From NCBI GenBank assembly GCA_029239415.1, contig JAQZAY010000017.1, forward strand, positions 1-25,041: 25,041 nucleotides of DNA. The letters run 5' to 3'. Within the stretch, counting starts at the first letter, position 1. Each line of letters opens with the position of its first letter. The position numbers and the translations under genes are program-made. Shown in pieces: positions 1-8,675 of the stretch. This DNA is from Pseudomonas sp. (GTDB lineage Bacteria > Pseudomonadota > Gammaproteobacteria > Pseudomonadales > Pseudomonadaceae). Under the pieces are notes generated by a model. That model was not told where the DNA came from, made no database searches, and saw only the letters and a program-made list of their open reading frames with translations.

Positions 1-2
1 GC

Positions 3-572
3 CTTGACCTGCTATGGCTCGAAGATGGCCTCTGGAATGCCTACATAGGCGTGGCGCAAGGCCTGGACTGGTTCAACGCCGACCAGCAGGCCACGGCGGA
101 TTTCGAGCCGCTCTATCGCAGCTACCGCGCCAACCTGATGCATCTGCGCCAAGGACCGCCGCAGCGCCCCTGGCGCTGGCAGAGCGAGCTCGACCTGCAA
201 TACAGCTCGGACCCTCTGCCGACGGCTGACCAGCTCTATCTAGGTGGCAGCAACGCCATACGGGGTTTTCGCGATTCCCCCGATTCACGCACCAGCGGCG
301 CCGTGTGGCGCAACACCCTGAACCACCCCCTGCCCCTCTCGCTTCCCGGCGGTCTGGAGCTGCGCCCGCACCTGAGCGTGGATCACGGCTGGGCCCGCGC
401 GTCCCGGACAGAGCCTTCGCGACGTCTGACCGGCGCCGCCGTCGGCATGACCCTCACCCTCCCCGGCAGCCACCTCACGCTGGACTACCAGCGTCCACTC
501 CATGCCACCGGCAAGCGCCACCAGGACCTGGACCCAGGTTACTGGGTAGTGCAATGGGCACTGACTATCTGA
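3..572 (+). CDS. TpsB outer-membrane transporter, C-terminal part (5' end outside window)
   Basis: C-terminal 189 residues of a two-partner secretion transporter of the FhaC/ShlB/CdiB (Omp85-related) family, which forms a 16-stranded outer-membrane barrel and exports its TpsA partner. The reading frame is open from the left edge, so the POTRA domains and the N-terminal half of the barrel lie outside the window. The diagnostic element is YLGGSNAIRGF (about nt 237-269). Its IRGF tetrad corresponds to the conserved VRGY/F motif of loop L6, which folds back into the barrel lumen. Alternating hydrophobic/polar strands follow to the end (YWVVQWALTI). The C-terminal residue is Ile rather than the usual Phe/Trp. 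The stop lies 26 nt before the tpsA start, so the two are almost certainly one operon in B-A order. Substrate specificity cannot be read from this fragment. Confidence 0.9.
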   Translation, partial: LDLLWLEDGLWNAYIGVAQGLDWFNADQQATADFEPLYRSYRANLMHLRQGPPQRPWRWQSELDLQYSSDPLPTADQLYLGGSNAIRGFRDSPDSRTSGAVWRNTLNHPLPLSLPGGLELRPHLSVDHGWARASRTEPSRRLTGAAVGMTLTLPGSHLTLDYQRPLHATGKRHQDLDPGYWVVQWALTI

Positions 573-598
573 TCAACCAACAAGAAGAGAGAACCCCT

Positions 599-3500
599 GT
601 GAAAACCTCCACGCCTCATCCCCGTCTGCGTCCCGACGCCCTGCGCTGGGCCATGTTCGTCAGCCTGCTGGCACCGCCCGCAGCCTTTGCCAACGGCGGC
701 CTCAACCCTGCCGCAGGTCCCGGCGGCACGCCGCTCATCAACAATGGCCACGGCGTGCCGGTGATCGACATCGTCGCGCCCAACGCCAACGGTCTCTCGC
801 ATAACCAGTTCCTGGACTACAACGTCGGCCGATCCGGCGTGGTGCTGAACAACGCCACCGGCCCCGGCCAGTCGCAACTGGCCGGGGCGCTGAACGCCAA
901 CCCGCAGTTCCAGGGCCAGGCCGCCTCGACCATCCTCAACGAAGTCATCAGCCGCAACGCCTCGCTGATCGAGGGCCCGCAGGAGATCTTCGGCCGGCCT
1001 GCCGACTATGTCCTGGCCAACCCCAACGGCATCACCCTCAATGGCGGCAGCTTCATCAACACCACGCGCGCCGGGTTTCTGGTCGGCACGCCGGATCTCC
1101 AAGGCCAGACGCTCAGGCACCTGGATACCCTCGAAGCCGCAGGCTCGCTACTGGTGCTCAAGGGTGGCCAGAGCAATGCGGACGGCGCCCTGGAGCTGAT
1201 TGCCCCGCGCATCGAGAGCCTGGGCCCGCTTGAAGCCCGCGACGACCTGACGCTCACCGCTGGCCGCAACCGCATCGACGCTGCCAGCGGCGAAGTGCTG
1301 CACCACTTGCCCGGCACTCAGGGCAGCCTCGACGCCAGTCTGTTCGGGGCCATGCGTGCCGGGCGCATCCGCATCAACAGCACCGCCGAAGGGGCCGGGG
1401 TGCGGGTGGGCCGGACCACACTGCAGGCGCGCGATGGCATCGCGATCGGTTCGGCAGGCAGCCTGCACATCAGCGGCAGTGAGAAAGGCCGGGCCGAGTT
1501 GCTCAGCGAGCGCGGCGAGCTGTCGCTCAAGGCGCGCGACGAGCTTGCCCTGCACGCAACGCTGGGGCAGGCCGAGCGTATCGACGTCCAGGCCGGAAAG
1601 GACCTGCGGCTCGACACACAGATGCGCGAGACCATCAAGCACGACAACGAGAGCTGGGACAGCAAGGCGGTGTTCATCACCTACGAAACCTACGACCGCA
1701 CTGGCACCAGGACCGACCGCCAGCAACTGATCAGCGAACTGCACGCCAACGGCGACATTTCCCTGCGGTCCGGCGATGACACCCATATCAAAGGCGCCAA
1801 GGTCGACGCAGGCGGCACGCTGACACTGAACAGCGGGGGCAACATGAGCATCCTTGCCGCCCTCGACAGCACGCGCACTGGCGAACAGGTCCGCCACCGC
1901 AAGCACCTCTGGCGCGGCGACAGCGACTCCAGCAGCTACGAAGAGCGAGCCGTGGCCAGCCATCTGGGCGGCGAGCGCGTCGACCTCAAGGCAGGAAGTG
2001 ACCTCACGCTGGCCGGCAGCAGCGTAGAGAGCCGCGCCGACATGACCGTCGAGGCCGCAAACATCGAAGCGGGCACGGTTTCGCTCAAGCGCGAAGGCTC
2101 CAGAAGAAATTACCGCGGCGACCTGGTGTCCGGGACCTTCTTCGGCGATCGCAGCGGCAATGACAGCCAAGGCGATCAGGCCCACGGCAGCCGCATCCAC
2201 GCCGCAGGCACCCTCGACGTCACCGCCGGACAGGTGCGCATCAGAGGCAGCGACGTCCACAGCGATGGCGACGGCGTGCTCTACAGCAGCAATGGCCTGC
2301 TGTCGGTCGAATCGGCGCAGGGCACGTCCAGCTCGCAGCGACGCGAGAGCGACAGCAGGTTGTTCAACCTGATCGGCAGCACGCGCGAGCACAGCAGCAA
2401 CGAGCGCCAGGTGCTGGTCAGCGACGTGTCTTCCAGCACCAACCTGCGCCTGGCCAGCGCCGATGAAATGCAGATTCGCGGCGCGAAGATTTCCGCCGGA
2501 CAGGACTTGCAGCTGCAGGCGGAAAAAGACATCGGCATCGCAAGCGCCGAGAGCACGCTCACCAGCAAGACCTCGGCCCAGAACCGCGGCTTCAGCGCCC
2601 ATGCCGGGCAAACCCAGGATGCCCAGGACGGCAAGCCCGAGTCACGCCAATACAACGCCAGCATCGGCTACAAGGTCGACCAGACGAGCACCCAGCGCGA
2701 CGAACTCGCGCAGACGTCCAGCGAGCTCAGCGGCGCCAGGGTGAGCATCAGCACCCACAGCAAGCTGGAGGTCAATGGCTCCCAGGTCAACGCGCACGGC
2801 GGCGACCTGGACATCAAGGCGGAAACCGTCGCGCTCGGCGCCACCCGCAACGAGCAGCAGTCGCAGGTTGTCACCACCGACAGCGGTGGCGGCCTGGCCG
2901 TGAGCGGCGGCATCGACCGGATTGGCAGCGCCTTCGAGGGGCATCACCAGCGCAAGCAAGTGCGGGAAAAAGACTCCACCGCCCAGCGCAGCGAGCTGCG
3001 TTCCAGCGGCGACCTGAAGATCACCGCCCGCGAGGTGGTCAATGACGCTGCCAGCATCAAGGCCGGCAGGGAACTGCTGGTGGGCGCCGAGCGCATCGAC
3101 AACCGCGCGGTGCAGAATATCCACGAGCGCGAGGAAAGCGTCGGCCACTGGAAGGGCAACCTGGGCGCAAGCGTTGAGTACCGTGGCCTGACCCGGCCGA
3201 TCGAAAATCTGCTGCTGGGCCAGGAAGCCCCGCGCTTCCAGCAGCCAGGCGTGGAGGATGCGCTGGTGGCGCCCAGCGTCGGGGCAGACCTGGGCGTCGC
3301 CCATGTGCAGCGCAAGGCCATCGACAGCCGCAGCACCGCGCAGGTCAACGCGCTGGAAGGCACAGCGATCGTGGTCAAGGCACAGACGATCAACGACGAG
3401 GGCACCTCGTACCAGGCCAATGTGGGCTCACTGAAGGTCGACGCCGACAACCACAACCTGCTCGCGGCGCGCGACAGCAAAAGCAGCAGCGTGCAGCGGC

Positions 3501-5143
3501 TGGACTACGAGGGTGACGTGCGGGTCGACACCAACACCGGGACCGATCTCAGCGTGCGGCTGGCCGGCAAGGGCGGCTCGCTGGACACCCGCAAGGCCGA
3601 CGAAACCGCTCGTCCCGGCAGCCTTTACGGCCAGACCGGCATCCAGGTGCAACTGGGCAGCGATGGCCTGTACGAGGGCAGTCGCATCAACGGCGGCGAA
3701 GGCTCGGTGCTGATCACGGCCAAGGGCGATCTCAAGCTCACCCAGGCCGACGACAGCCAGCGCCAGCAGGAACGCAAGCTGGACGGCAGCGGTTGGGCCA
3801 AGGGTGGCAACAGCCCGGCCGGCACGGGGATTGAAGCCCGTGGGTATCTCGACCACGGCACACAGCAGTCCCTCGGCACCCAGGCTCGGGTGGCGCAGAT
3901 CGATGCCAAGGGCGAGGCGAAACTGAGCAGCGGTGGCGACATGCTGCTCGAGGGCACGCGCATTGGCGAGCGCACCGCCAGGATCGGCGACATCAACCTG
4001 GACAGCGGCGGGCTGCTGCAGGTCAAGGCGGCCAGCAACACCCACACCGCCGAGGGCAGCAAGCTCGGCGGCGGGCTCGAGATCGGTGCCAAGCACGGCG
4101 GCGCCAACAGCGGCAGCCTGGGTGGGCATATCGACACAGGACGGATCGACGAGCAGAAGGCCACGGCCAGCAATGCCAGCTTCAACGCCTCGGGCAACAT
4201 CACCCTGGCCAGCCAGGCGCGTGACGACCAGGCTGTCCATCTGCAAGGTCTGCAGGCCTCGGCCTCCACGATCAGCTTGAACGCCAGCAACGGCGGCATC
4301 CTGGTCGAGTCGTCGAGCAACACTGAACGACGCGACAACCTCGACGTGGCGGCGGGCGCCGGCTTCAACATGACCCGCGCGGAAACGGCCAAGGACAGCA
4401 CCCAGGGTCTGCATGGCCGGGTGCAGGTCGCCCTCGACCGGCGCAACGACCTGACCCACAACGACAGCCTGCTGCGGGCCGACAAGGTAGCGTTCTACAG
4501 CCTGGGCGACGCCCGCATGGAAGGCGCGAGGGTCGAGGCAAGCCGCATCGAAGGCCAGATCGGCGGCGACCTGGCGGTCGCCAGCCGCAAGGACAGCGTC
4601 GACAGCCTGACGCTGAAGGTCGATGGCCGCCTGAGCAAGGAGACCAATCCCCAGGGCTATACCAACGCCGCCAAGGCACTGGCAGGACCCGCGGGCGCCA
4701 AGGTCGGAGAAAAGGCAGGACCGGCATTGAGCAAGGTCGAGCCGGGCCTGTCACCGACCTTCAGCCTTGACCTTTCGCATCGTCAGAACGACAGCGTCGC
4801 CCGCCAGAGCCTGCTCAAGGGGCACGAGGGCATCGACCTGCAAGTCGGGGGCGACACTCGTCTGATCGGCGCCAGGCTGCAGTCCGGCGCAGGCAGTGTC
4901 GAGCTCGGTGGCAGCGTGGTCAGCCAGCAGACACTCAGTGGCCGTGACTACCGCCGGGACGTGGCGATCGATGCGTCCAACGCACCGGTCGACCTGGGCA
5001 CTGCCGTGATCAATGGCATCAAGCACAGCGGCGCCAGCAGCGGCGAGAACCCGCTCGACCTGGGCCTGCTCAAGACCAGTGGGCACGACCGTCGCGAGCA
5101 GTGGGACGCCGGCATACTGCACAAAGGAGGGAACCGGCCCTGA
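599..5143 (+). CDS. TpsA exoprotein: filamentous haemagglutinin/haemolysin-type, 1514 aa
   Basis: Large secreted beta-helix protein, the cargo of the adjacent TpsB. The start is GTG 599, preceded by AGAAGAGAG with 7-nt spacing; an in-frame ATG at 554 inside tpsB is a less likely alternative. Residues 1-31 form a signal peptide (cleavage after PPAAFA). The TPS secretion domain follows, with the NPNG motif at 141-144 inside the typical NPNGITLNGG context. From about residue 280 to 1450 there are degenerate haemagglutinin repeats of the form GG-L-L-AG-D/I. No cysteine is present in the whole protein. There is no VENN motif, pretoxin domain or toxin/immunity pair, so this is not an intact CdiA. 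Its size (about 1500 aa) and B-A order resemble ShlA/HpmA haemolysins, but an adhesin is equally possible. The 3' end is abrupt (GGNRP) and lies 3 nt from the convergent gspN stop. Confidence 0.9.
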   Translation: MKTSTPHPRLRPDALRWAMFVSLLAPPAAFANGGLNPAAGPGGTPLINNGHGVPVIDIVAPNANGLSHNQFLDYNVGRSGVVLNNATGPGQSQLAGALNANPQFQGQAASTILNEVISRNASLIEGPQEIFGRPADYVLANPNGITLNGGSFINTTRAGFLVGTPDLQGQTLRHLDTLEAAGSLLVLKGGQSNADGALELIAPRIESLGPLEARDDLTLTAGRNRIDAASGEVLHHLPGTQGSLDASLFGAMRAGRIRINSTAEGAGVRVGRTTLQARDGIAIGSAGSLHISGSEKGRAELLSERGELSLKARDELALHATLGQAERIDVQAGKDLRLDTQMRETIKHDNESWDSKAVFITYETYDRTGTRTDRQQLISELHANGDISLRSGDDTHIKGAKVDAGGTLTLNSGGNMSILAALDSTRTGEQVRHRKHLWRGDSDSSSYEERAVASHLGGERVDLKAGSDLTLAGSSVESRADMTVEAANIEAGTVSLKREGSRRNYRGDLVSGTFFGDRSGNDSQGDQAHGSRIHAAGTLDVTAGQVRIRGSDVHSDGDGVLYSSNGLLSVESAQGTSSSQRRESDSRLFNLIGSTREHSSNERQVLVSDVSSSTNLRLASADEMQIRGAKISAGQDLQLQAEKDIGIASAESTLTSKTSAQNRGFSAHAGQTQDAQDGKPESRQYNASIGYKVDQTSTQRDELAQTSSELSGARVSISTHSKLEVNGSQVNAHGGDLDIKAETVALGATRNEQQSQVVTTDSGGGLAVSGGIDRIGSAFEGHHQRKQVREKDSTAQRSELRSSGDLKITAREVVNDAASIKAGRELLVGAERIDNRAVQNIHEREESVGHWKGNLGASVEYRGLTRPIENLLLGQEAPRFQQPGVEDALVAPSVGADLGVAHVQRKAIDSRSTAQVNALEGTAIVVKAQTINDEGTSYQANVGSLKVDADNHNLLAARDSKSSSVQRLDYEGDVRVDTNTGTDLSVRLAGKGGSLDTRKADETARPGSLYGQTGIQVQLGSDGLYEGSRINGGEGSVLITAKGDLKLTQADDSQRQQERKLDGSGWAKGGNSPAGTGIEARGYLDHGTQQSLGTQARVAQIDAKGEAKLSSGGDMLLEGTRIGERTARIGDINLDSGGLLQVKAASNTHTAEGSKLGGGLEIGAKHGGANSGSLGGHIDTGRIDEQKATASNASFNASGNITLASQARDDQAVHLQGLQASASTISLNASNGGILVESSSNTERRDNLDVAAGAGFNMTRAETAKDSTQGLHGRVQVALDRRNDLTHNDSLLRADKVAFYSLGDARMEGARVEASRIEGQIGGDLAVASRKDSVDSLTLKVDGRLSKETNPQGYTNAAKALAGPAGAKVGEKAGPALSKVEPGLSPTFSLDLSHRQNDSVARQSLLKGHEGIDLQVGGDTRLIGARLQSGAGSVELGGSVVSQQTLSGRDYRRDVAIDASNAPVDLGTAVINGIKHSGASSGENPLDLGLLKTSGHDRREQWDAGILHKGGNRP

Positions 5144-5146
5144 TCC

Positions 5147-5806
5147 CTACCAGCTGACTAGCCGCTGCATGCGAGTGGCCCCGGTGTCCAGCCAGCGGCT
5201 GGCGCGCAACACCGGCAGCAGCGCGGCATCGGCCTGAAGCTCCACGTTCAGCTGGGCCTGGCGGGCCAGCAGGTTTGCGTCCAGCGCCGCCTGATGCTGG
5301 CCTGCCAGGGTCAACTGACCCGTCAGGTGCCATCCTTTGCTGCAGTCGACCTGCAGCCACCCCTGCCCCAACCCCAGGGCCCAGGGTGCTATCAGCGCCA
5401 GGTCGTCCACCACGATCCGCCCCTGGGCGCCACGGCATTGTCGGCCGGCGCCCTGGAGGCGGATCGCCCCTTTCCATTGCCCCGCCAGTCGATAGGCGGA
5501 AACGCCACCAGGCCGAGCGCCCAGCGCCTGCAATTGCGCGTGCCAGTCCCAGGGCCAGCCACGCAGCTGGACTTCCCACTCCTGCCCTTGGTAGCCGAGC
5601 CGTGCCTGGGCGTGAAGCCGCCACGGTTGCCAGCGCCAGCGCAGCGGCCCGACCTCGGCGACCTGGCGCGCCTCGCCTTGCCAAAGGCTGCCGCTGACGC
5701 CTTCGGCGGGCAGCGCCAGGGCGCGGGCCAGCCAACTGGCGGGCAGCTCCAGCAGCAAGGTCAGGCCGAACACCAGCACGACCCACAGCGCGGCGCGGCG
5801 GCTCAC
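5147..5806 (-). CDS. gspN: Type II secretion protein GspN (XcpN)
   Basis: Last gene of the type II secretion operon, 219 aa. GspN is an accessory, poorly understood inner-membrane-anchored component found only in some T2SS clusters. One N-terminal membrane segment (residues about 6-24, ALWVVLVFGLTLLLELP) is followed by a periplasmic, Trp-rich, beta-type domain with repeated GxW/L-x-W patterns (GPLRWRWQPW). Two cysteines (GRQCRG, VDCSKG) may form a disulfide. The start is GTG at 5806, in a GTGA overlap with the gspM stop; the open frame extends further upstream but only over gspM. At 219 aa it is somewhat shorter than Klebsiella PulN (about 250 aa). Its stop faces the tpsA stop across 3 nt, with no visible terminator between them. 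Confidence 0.82.
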   Translation of the reverse strand: MSRRAALWVVLVFGLTLLLELPASWLARALALPAEGVSGSLWQGEARQVAEVGPLRWRWQPWRLHAQARLGYQGQEWEVQLRGWPWDWHAQLQALGARPGGVSAYRLAGQWKGAIRLQGAGRQCRGAQGRIVVDDLALIAPWALGLGQGWLQVDCSKGWHLTGQLTLAGQHQAALDANLLARQAQLNVELQADAALLPVLRASRWLDTGATRMQRLVSW

Positions 5807-6189
5807 GGCTGCACCTGCACATCGAAGCGCATTCCCGTGGCGTCCTGTTCCAGCGCCCACTGCAAGGGACGCACGCCCTCGCCCTGGAGGGCCTGCAACC
5901 AGCCCTGCAGGGCACGCTCATCGGCCACTTGGCCGCGCAGCTGCCAGGCGTTGCCCTGGGCGTCGACCTCGGCCAGGCGTACCTGGCGGGCCTCGGCCGA
6001 CTGGCGCAAGCGCTCGAGGCTGATGGCCGGGCCGCCAGGCAGGTGGGCGGCGCTCTCGGCCAAGGCCTGCCACTGGGTGATCGCCTGCCACTGCGCCAGG
6101 CCTTCGCGCAGGCCGAGGACCGCCAGCAGCAAGCCGATCAGGCCCCATGCCAGTGGCAGGCGATAACGTGCCCACAGCGCGCCGGTCAT
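5803..6189 (-). CDS. gspM: Type II secretion inner-membrane protein GspM (XcpZ)
   Basis: Small bitopic inner-membrane protein of the T2SS assembly platform, 128 aa, which binds GspL and helps dock the GspE ATPase and the pseudopilus. It has a short cytoplasmic N-terminus, one transmembrane helix at about residues 13-28 (LAWGLIGLLLAVLGLREG), a helical stretch, and then a compact periplasmic ferredoxin-like domain ending at FDVQVQP. Identification rests on this architecture and on its position between gspL and gspN, because GspM sequences diverge strongly. It starts at ATG 6189, overlapping the gspL stop as ATGA, and its own stop overlaps gspN as GTGA, so translation is probably coupled. At 128 aa it is a little shorter than typical GspM (about 150-175 aa). 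Confidence 0.82.
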   Translation of the reverse strand: MTGALWARYRLPLAWGLIGLLLAVLGLREGLAQWQAITQWQALAESAAHLPGGPAISLERLRQSAEARQVRLAEVDAQGNAWQLRGQVADERALQGWLQALQGEGVRPLQWALEQDATGMRFDVQVQP

Positions 6190-7286
6190 GCTGCCCCCTC
6201 CAGGTCGAAGACCACCTGCCACTGGGCCGGTTGGCTGCCGGGCTGCAGCGCGACGCGTGCATCGGCGGCGCTGGCCATGGCCTGCCAGGGCGGACCCTGG
6301 CCCTCGCCGGAAAGCCCCAGGTGCCAGCGCTGGCCGTCGAAACGCACGGCATGCAGGCGCCAGCCAGGGTGCTGGCGCAACCAGTCCTGCAGCTGCACCT
6401 GCAGGCTGTCGAGCTTGCGCAGGCGCAACTCGCGCTCGTGCTCGGCCTCGCGCAGTCGCTTGAGGGCCTGGGCGGCCTGGCCAGGGGTGGCCTGCTCGCC
6501 GGTCACGGCCAGCACCTGGCTGCGATACAGCTGCGCCTGGCGCCACTGCTGGCCCAGCCACAGGCTGGCCCAAAGCCCGGCGAGCACCAGGCAGGCGATG
6601 GCCAGGCGCGCGTGGGTGCGTGGCAGCTTCAACGGACGCCGTGCACGGCCCCGTCCGAACAGGTCCGGTAGCCGATCCAGCGCGGCCAGGCGCGAGGGCC
6701 AGCGGCCGTGCACCGGCTCGTGCCGCCAGCCTGCCCAGGGCGCCGGACGCTCGTCGCCAAGCACCGTTGGCCAGGCCAGCCAGTGCTCGCGGCCGTCCTC
6801 GCCGCGCCCGCGCAACAGGTCCTCGCGGTCCTCCTGCCGCCAGTGCCAGGCATGGCCTGGCTCGGGTAGCGGGAGCAGCTGGAATTCGGTCCAGCAGCGT
6901 TCTACCTGCAAGCCCCACTCGCTACAGGTGGCCTGCCATGCCGCCAGAACCTCACGGTCGACGCACACCAGCCGCAGGTGCCCCGCCTGGCGCTCAAGGC
7001 AGGCGCAGTGCACCTGGTCCGGTCCCTGCAGCAGGCGGTCTTCGAGCAGCAGGGGCCACTCCTCGCGCTTGAGCCCGGGCGGCGCAGGCACCTGGAAGTG
7101 GCTGCACGCGGCGCCCGGCACGATCAGCGCCACCTGCGCATGCTCCGGCGCCGGTGGGCGGCCTTCGCCCGCGCGCCGCGGCTCGCCCGCCTCCACCAGC
7201 AGCCAGTGCCAGGGCGCCGTGCCCTGTCCCGGGCGCAGCAACAGCCAGGGCCGCGCGGCGTGGCGCCGTCGCCAGTCAGGTTTCAT
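6186..7286 (-). CDS. gspL: Type II secretion inner-membrane protein GspL (XcpY)
   Basis: Bitopic assembly-platform protein, 366 aa, that links the cytoplasmic ATPase GspE to the pseudopilus. The cytoplasmic part spans residues 1 to about 225 and has the actin-like fold expected of the family (segments such as VALIVPG and EEWPLLLEDRLL). A Trp-rich stretch comes next, then one transmembrane helix at about 228-246 (LAIACLVLAGLWASLWLG). A periplasmic coiled region and a ferredoxin-like domain complete the protein (WRLHAVRFDGQRWHLGLSG). The start ATG at 7286 was chosen because it overlaps the gspJ stop as ATGA; ten more in-frame codons upstream lie inside gspJ. It follows gspJ directly, so gspK, which usually sits between them, is absent here. 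Confidence 0.88.
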   Translation of the reverse strand: MKPDWRRRHAARPWLLLRPGQGTAPWHWLLVEAGEPRRAGEGRPPAPEHAQVALIVPGAACSHFQVPAPPGLKREEWPLLLEDRLLQGPDQVHCACLERQAGHLRLVCVDREVLAAWQATCSEWGLQVERCWTEFQLLPLPEPGHAWHWRQEDREDLLRGRGEDGREHWLAWPTVLGDERPAPWAGWRHEPVHGRWPSRLAALDRLPDLFGRGRARRPLKLPRTHARLAIACLVLAGLWASLWLGQQWRQAQLYRSQVLAVTGEQATPGQAAQALKRLREAEHERELRLRKLDSLQVQLQDWLRQHPGWRLHAVRFDGQRWHLGLSGEGQGPPWQAMASAADARVALQPGSQPAQWQVVFDLEGAA

Positions 7287-7873
7287 GAGCGCCCCCAGGG
7301 CAAGGCGAAGGTACATACGTATGGCGCTCCATCGTGCTGAAATTGCAACCGCACCCCGGGATCGGGGCGGGCGGGCTGGTCAGAGGGCCAGGCCAGCCAG
7401 CGGCCGCCCTGGTAGAACAGAAAACCCGCGCTGGTCACGCCGCTGAGCTGCTCGCGCGGCAACCAGCGCGGCTCGCTGGCGGCATACAGGTCGGTCGAGC
7501 TCTCCAGCCGCAGCGTCTGCGCCTGGGCATCGAAGCGCAGGCGCTGGCGCTGCAGCCGCGAGCCGCCCTGCGCCGCAGGCCAGGCTGCCGCGGACACCCA
7601 CGACAGCTGCTGGCGGTCGGGCTGCCAGTCGAGCCAGCGAGTGGCCAGCGGCAAGCGCTGCTCGGACACGCGGCGCAAGGCCGGGCTGTCGAACCGGCGT
7701 TCCAGCGCCAGGCAGAACTCCAGCACGGAGCCGGATCGGGCCGGGCTGTCGAGACGCTCGCGCACCTTGAGCCAGCCATTGACCAGCGCCGCCAGCATCA
7801 CCCCGAGCACCGCGGTCAGGGCCATGGCCACCATCAGCTCGATCAAGGTCAGCCCGGCCTGCCGGCGCTTCAT
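7283..7873 (-). CDS. gspJ: Type II secretion minor pseudopilin GspJ (XcpW)
   Basis: Minor pseudopilin of 196 aa that forms, with GspI and GspK, the tip complex initiating the pseudopilus. It has a class III (prepilin) leader: MKRRQAG followed by LTLIELMVAMAL, with cleavage expected after Gly7 and the conserved Glu at mature +5. Mature residue +1 is Leu rather than the common Phe/Met. Its length and position (after gspI, before gspL) separate it from the shorter GspH/GspI. The C-terminal globular domain has the GspJ-type ending with an FLFYQGGRWLAWP strand and FALPWG. The start ATG at 7873 overlaps the gspI stop (ATGA). N-methylation and cleavage would need a prepilin peptidase, which is not encoded in this window. 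Confidence 0.9.
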   Translation of the reverse strand: MKRRQAGLTLIELMVAMALTAVLGVMLAALVNGWLKVRERLDSPARSGSVLEFCLALERRFDSPALRRVSEQRLPLATRWLDWQPDRQQLSWVSAAAWPAAQGGSRLQRQRLRFDAQAQTLRLESSTDLYAASEPRWLPREQLSGVTSAGFLFYQGGRWLAWPSDQPARPDPGVRLQFQHDGAPYVCTFALPWGRS

Positions 7874-8238
7874 GGCCGCACCAGGAAGACGCTGTACTGT
7901 CCCAGCGGCAGGCGCGCATCGCGATCGGCGAACAGCTGCAGCTGGCCGCGCCGCAGGTGGGTCACGCCCGTGCGGCGCAGTTGCAGTTGCCAATGGCAGG
8001 CCTGGCCGCCCTGGTGCAGGACGCCGCTGTCCTGGTTGGCCGCTGGCCAGTACCGCTCGACGCTGAACCGCGCCTGCAGCTCGCGGGCGCAGAGCACGCC
8101 GAGGCGGTGCTGCTGCACGCTGTCCTGCACCGCCAGGCGCTGGCGCAGGACCTGGCTGGCCAGCACCGCCAGCACGGCGGCGATGCCCAGCGCCACGCTG
8201 ACCTCGAGCAAGGTGAAACCCTGCTGGCGGCGCTTCAC
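7870..8238 (-). CDS. gspI: Type II secretion minor pseudopilin GspI (XcpV)
   Basis: Minor pseudopilin of 122 aa; in studied systems GspI starts assembly of the I-J-K tip complex. The leader VKRRQQG is cleaved before FTLLEVSVALGIAAVLAVLA, giving Phe at +1 and Glu at +5. The rest is a small globular domain. Its length matches the usual GspI range (about 120-130 aa). The chosen start is GTG at 8238, which overlaps the gspH stop (GTGA) and gives a normal-length leader; the open frame continues upstream only through gspH. The first residues (KRRQ-G-TL-E) closely resemble those of GspJ, as expected for paralogous pseudopilins sharing one processing peptidase. Confidence 0.88.
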   Translation of the reverse strand: MKRRQQGFTLLEVSVALGIAAVLAVLASQVLRQRLAVQDSVQQHRLGVLCARELQARFSVERYWPAANQDSGVLHQGGQACHWQLQLRRTGVTHLRRGQLQLFADRDARLPLGQYSVFLVRP

Positions 8239-8672
8239 CGGTCCACCTCCAGGCGCAGCTGCCCGTCGCGCTGCCAGGCCCAGCGCTGGCTGCCTTGTGG
8301 CCACTGCCAGCGCACGCTGCCCGGCGCGGCCCAGCCATCGGGGGTGAAGACCAGCTGCGGTGATGGGCTGGCCGGCCAGTCCGGGCGCAGGCCCTTGGGC
8401 CAGTCGCCCAGGGGCACCGGCTCGACGACCCAGCCGCTGGCCACTCGCCGCACGAACTCCGGACGCTCGCCATCCCAGCGCAACCCGCGCAACTGCCCGG
8501 CATGCCGCGCCAGGGCCGCCTGCTCGCGGACGTCGGTGGCCAGGCGGGTCAGCGCCTGCTGCACGTCGGCCTTGCCGCTGTCGAGCCAGGCTACGCTGAG
8601 CCCGGTCATCAGCCCGGCGATGGCCAGCACCACCAGCAGCTCGACCAGGCTGAAGCCACGCTGCCCGGGCAT
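8235..8672 (-). CDS. gspH: Type II secretion minor pseudopilin GspH (XcpU)
   Basis: Minor pseudopilin of 145 aa, thought to connect the tip complex to the GspG fibre. The prepilin leader is very short (MPGQRG) before FSLVELLVVLAIAGLMTGLSVAW, with Glu at mature +5. The N-terminal helix continues (QQALTRLATDVREQAALARHAG) into a Trp-rich beta domain (WQWPQGSQRWAWQRDGQL). It lies 3 nt downstream of the gspG stop, and its own stop overlaps the gspI start. Its order after gspG and its size distinguish it from GspI. No oddities were seen apart from the compact leader. Confidence 0.9.
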   Translation of the reverse strand: MPGQRGFSLVELLVVLAIAGLMTGLSVAWLDSGKADVQQALTRLATDVREQAALARHAGQLRGLRWDGERPEFVRRVASGWVVEPVPLGDWPKGLRPDWPASPSPQLVFTPDGWAAPGSVRWQWPQGSQRWAWQRDGQLRLEVDR

Positions 8673-8675
8673 GGC

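Noticed and set aside
305..598. Upstream extension of the tpsA frame back to 305
   Set aside because: It overlaps tpsB in another frame, reads as low-complexity shadow sequence, and a good ribosome-binding site and signal peptide support GTG 599.
1148..2611. Long minus-strand open frame (487 aa) opposite tpsA
   Set aside because: Ala/Gly/Val-rich translation without domains, codon-shadow of the GC-rich tpsA sense strand; no start signal.
599..5143. CdiA-type contact-dependent inhibition system
   Set aside because: No VENN motif, no pretoxin or toxin C-terminus and no immunity gene; the next gene is convergent gspN.
5187..5202. CCAGCC/GGCTGG dyad near the tpsA-gspN junction as a terminator
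   Set aside because: Short stem inside gspN coding sequence with no T-run on either strand.
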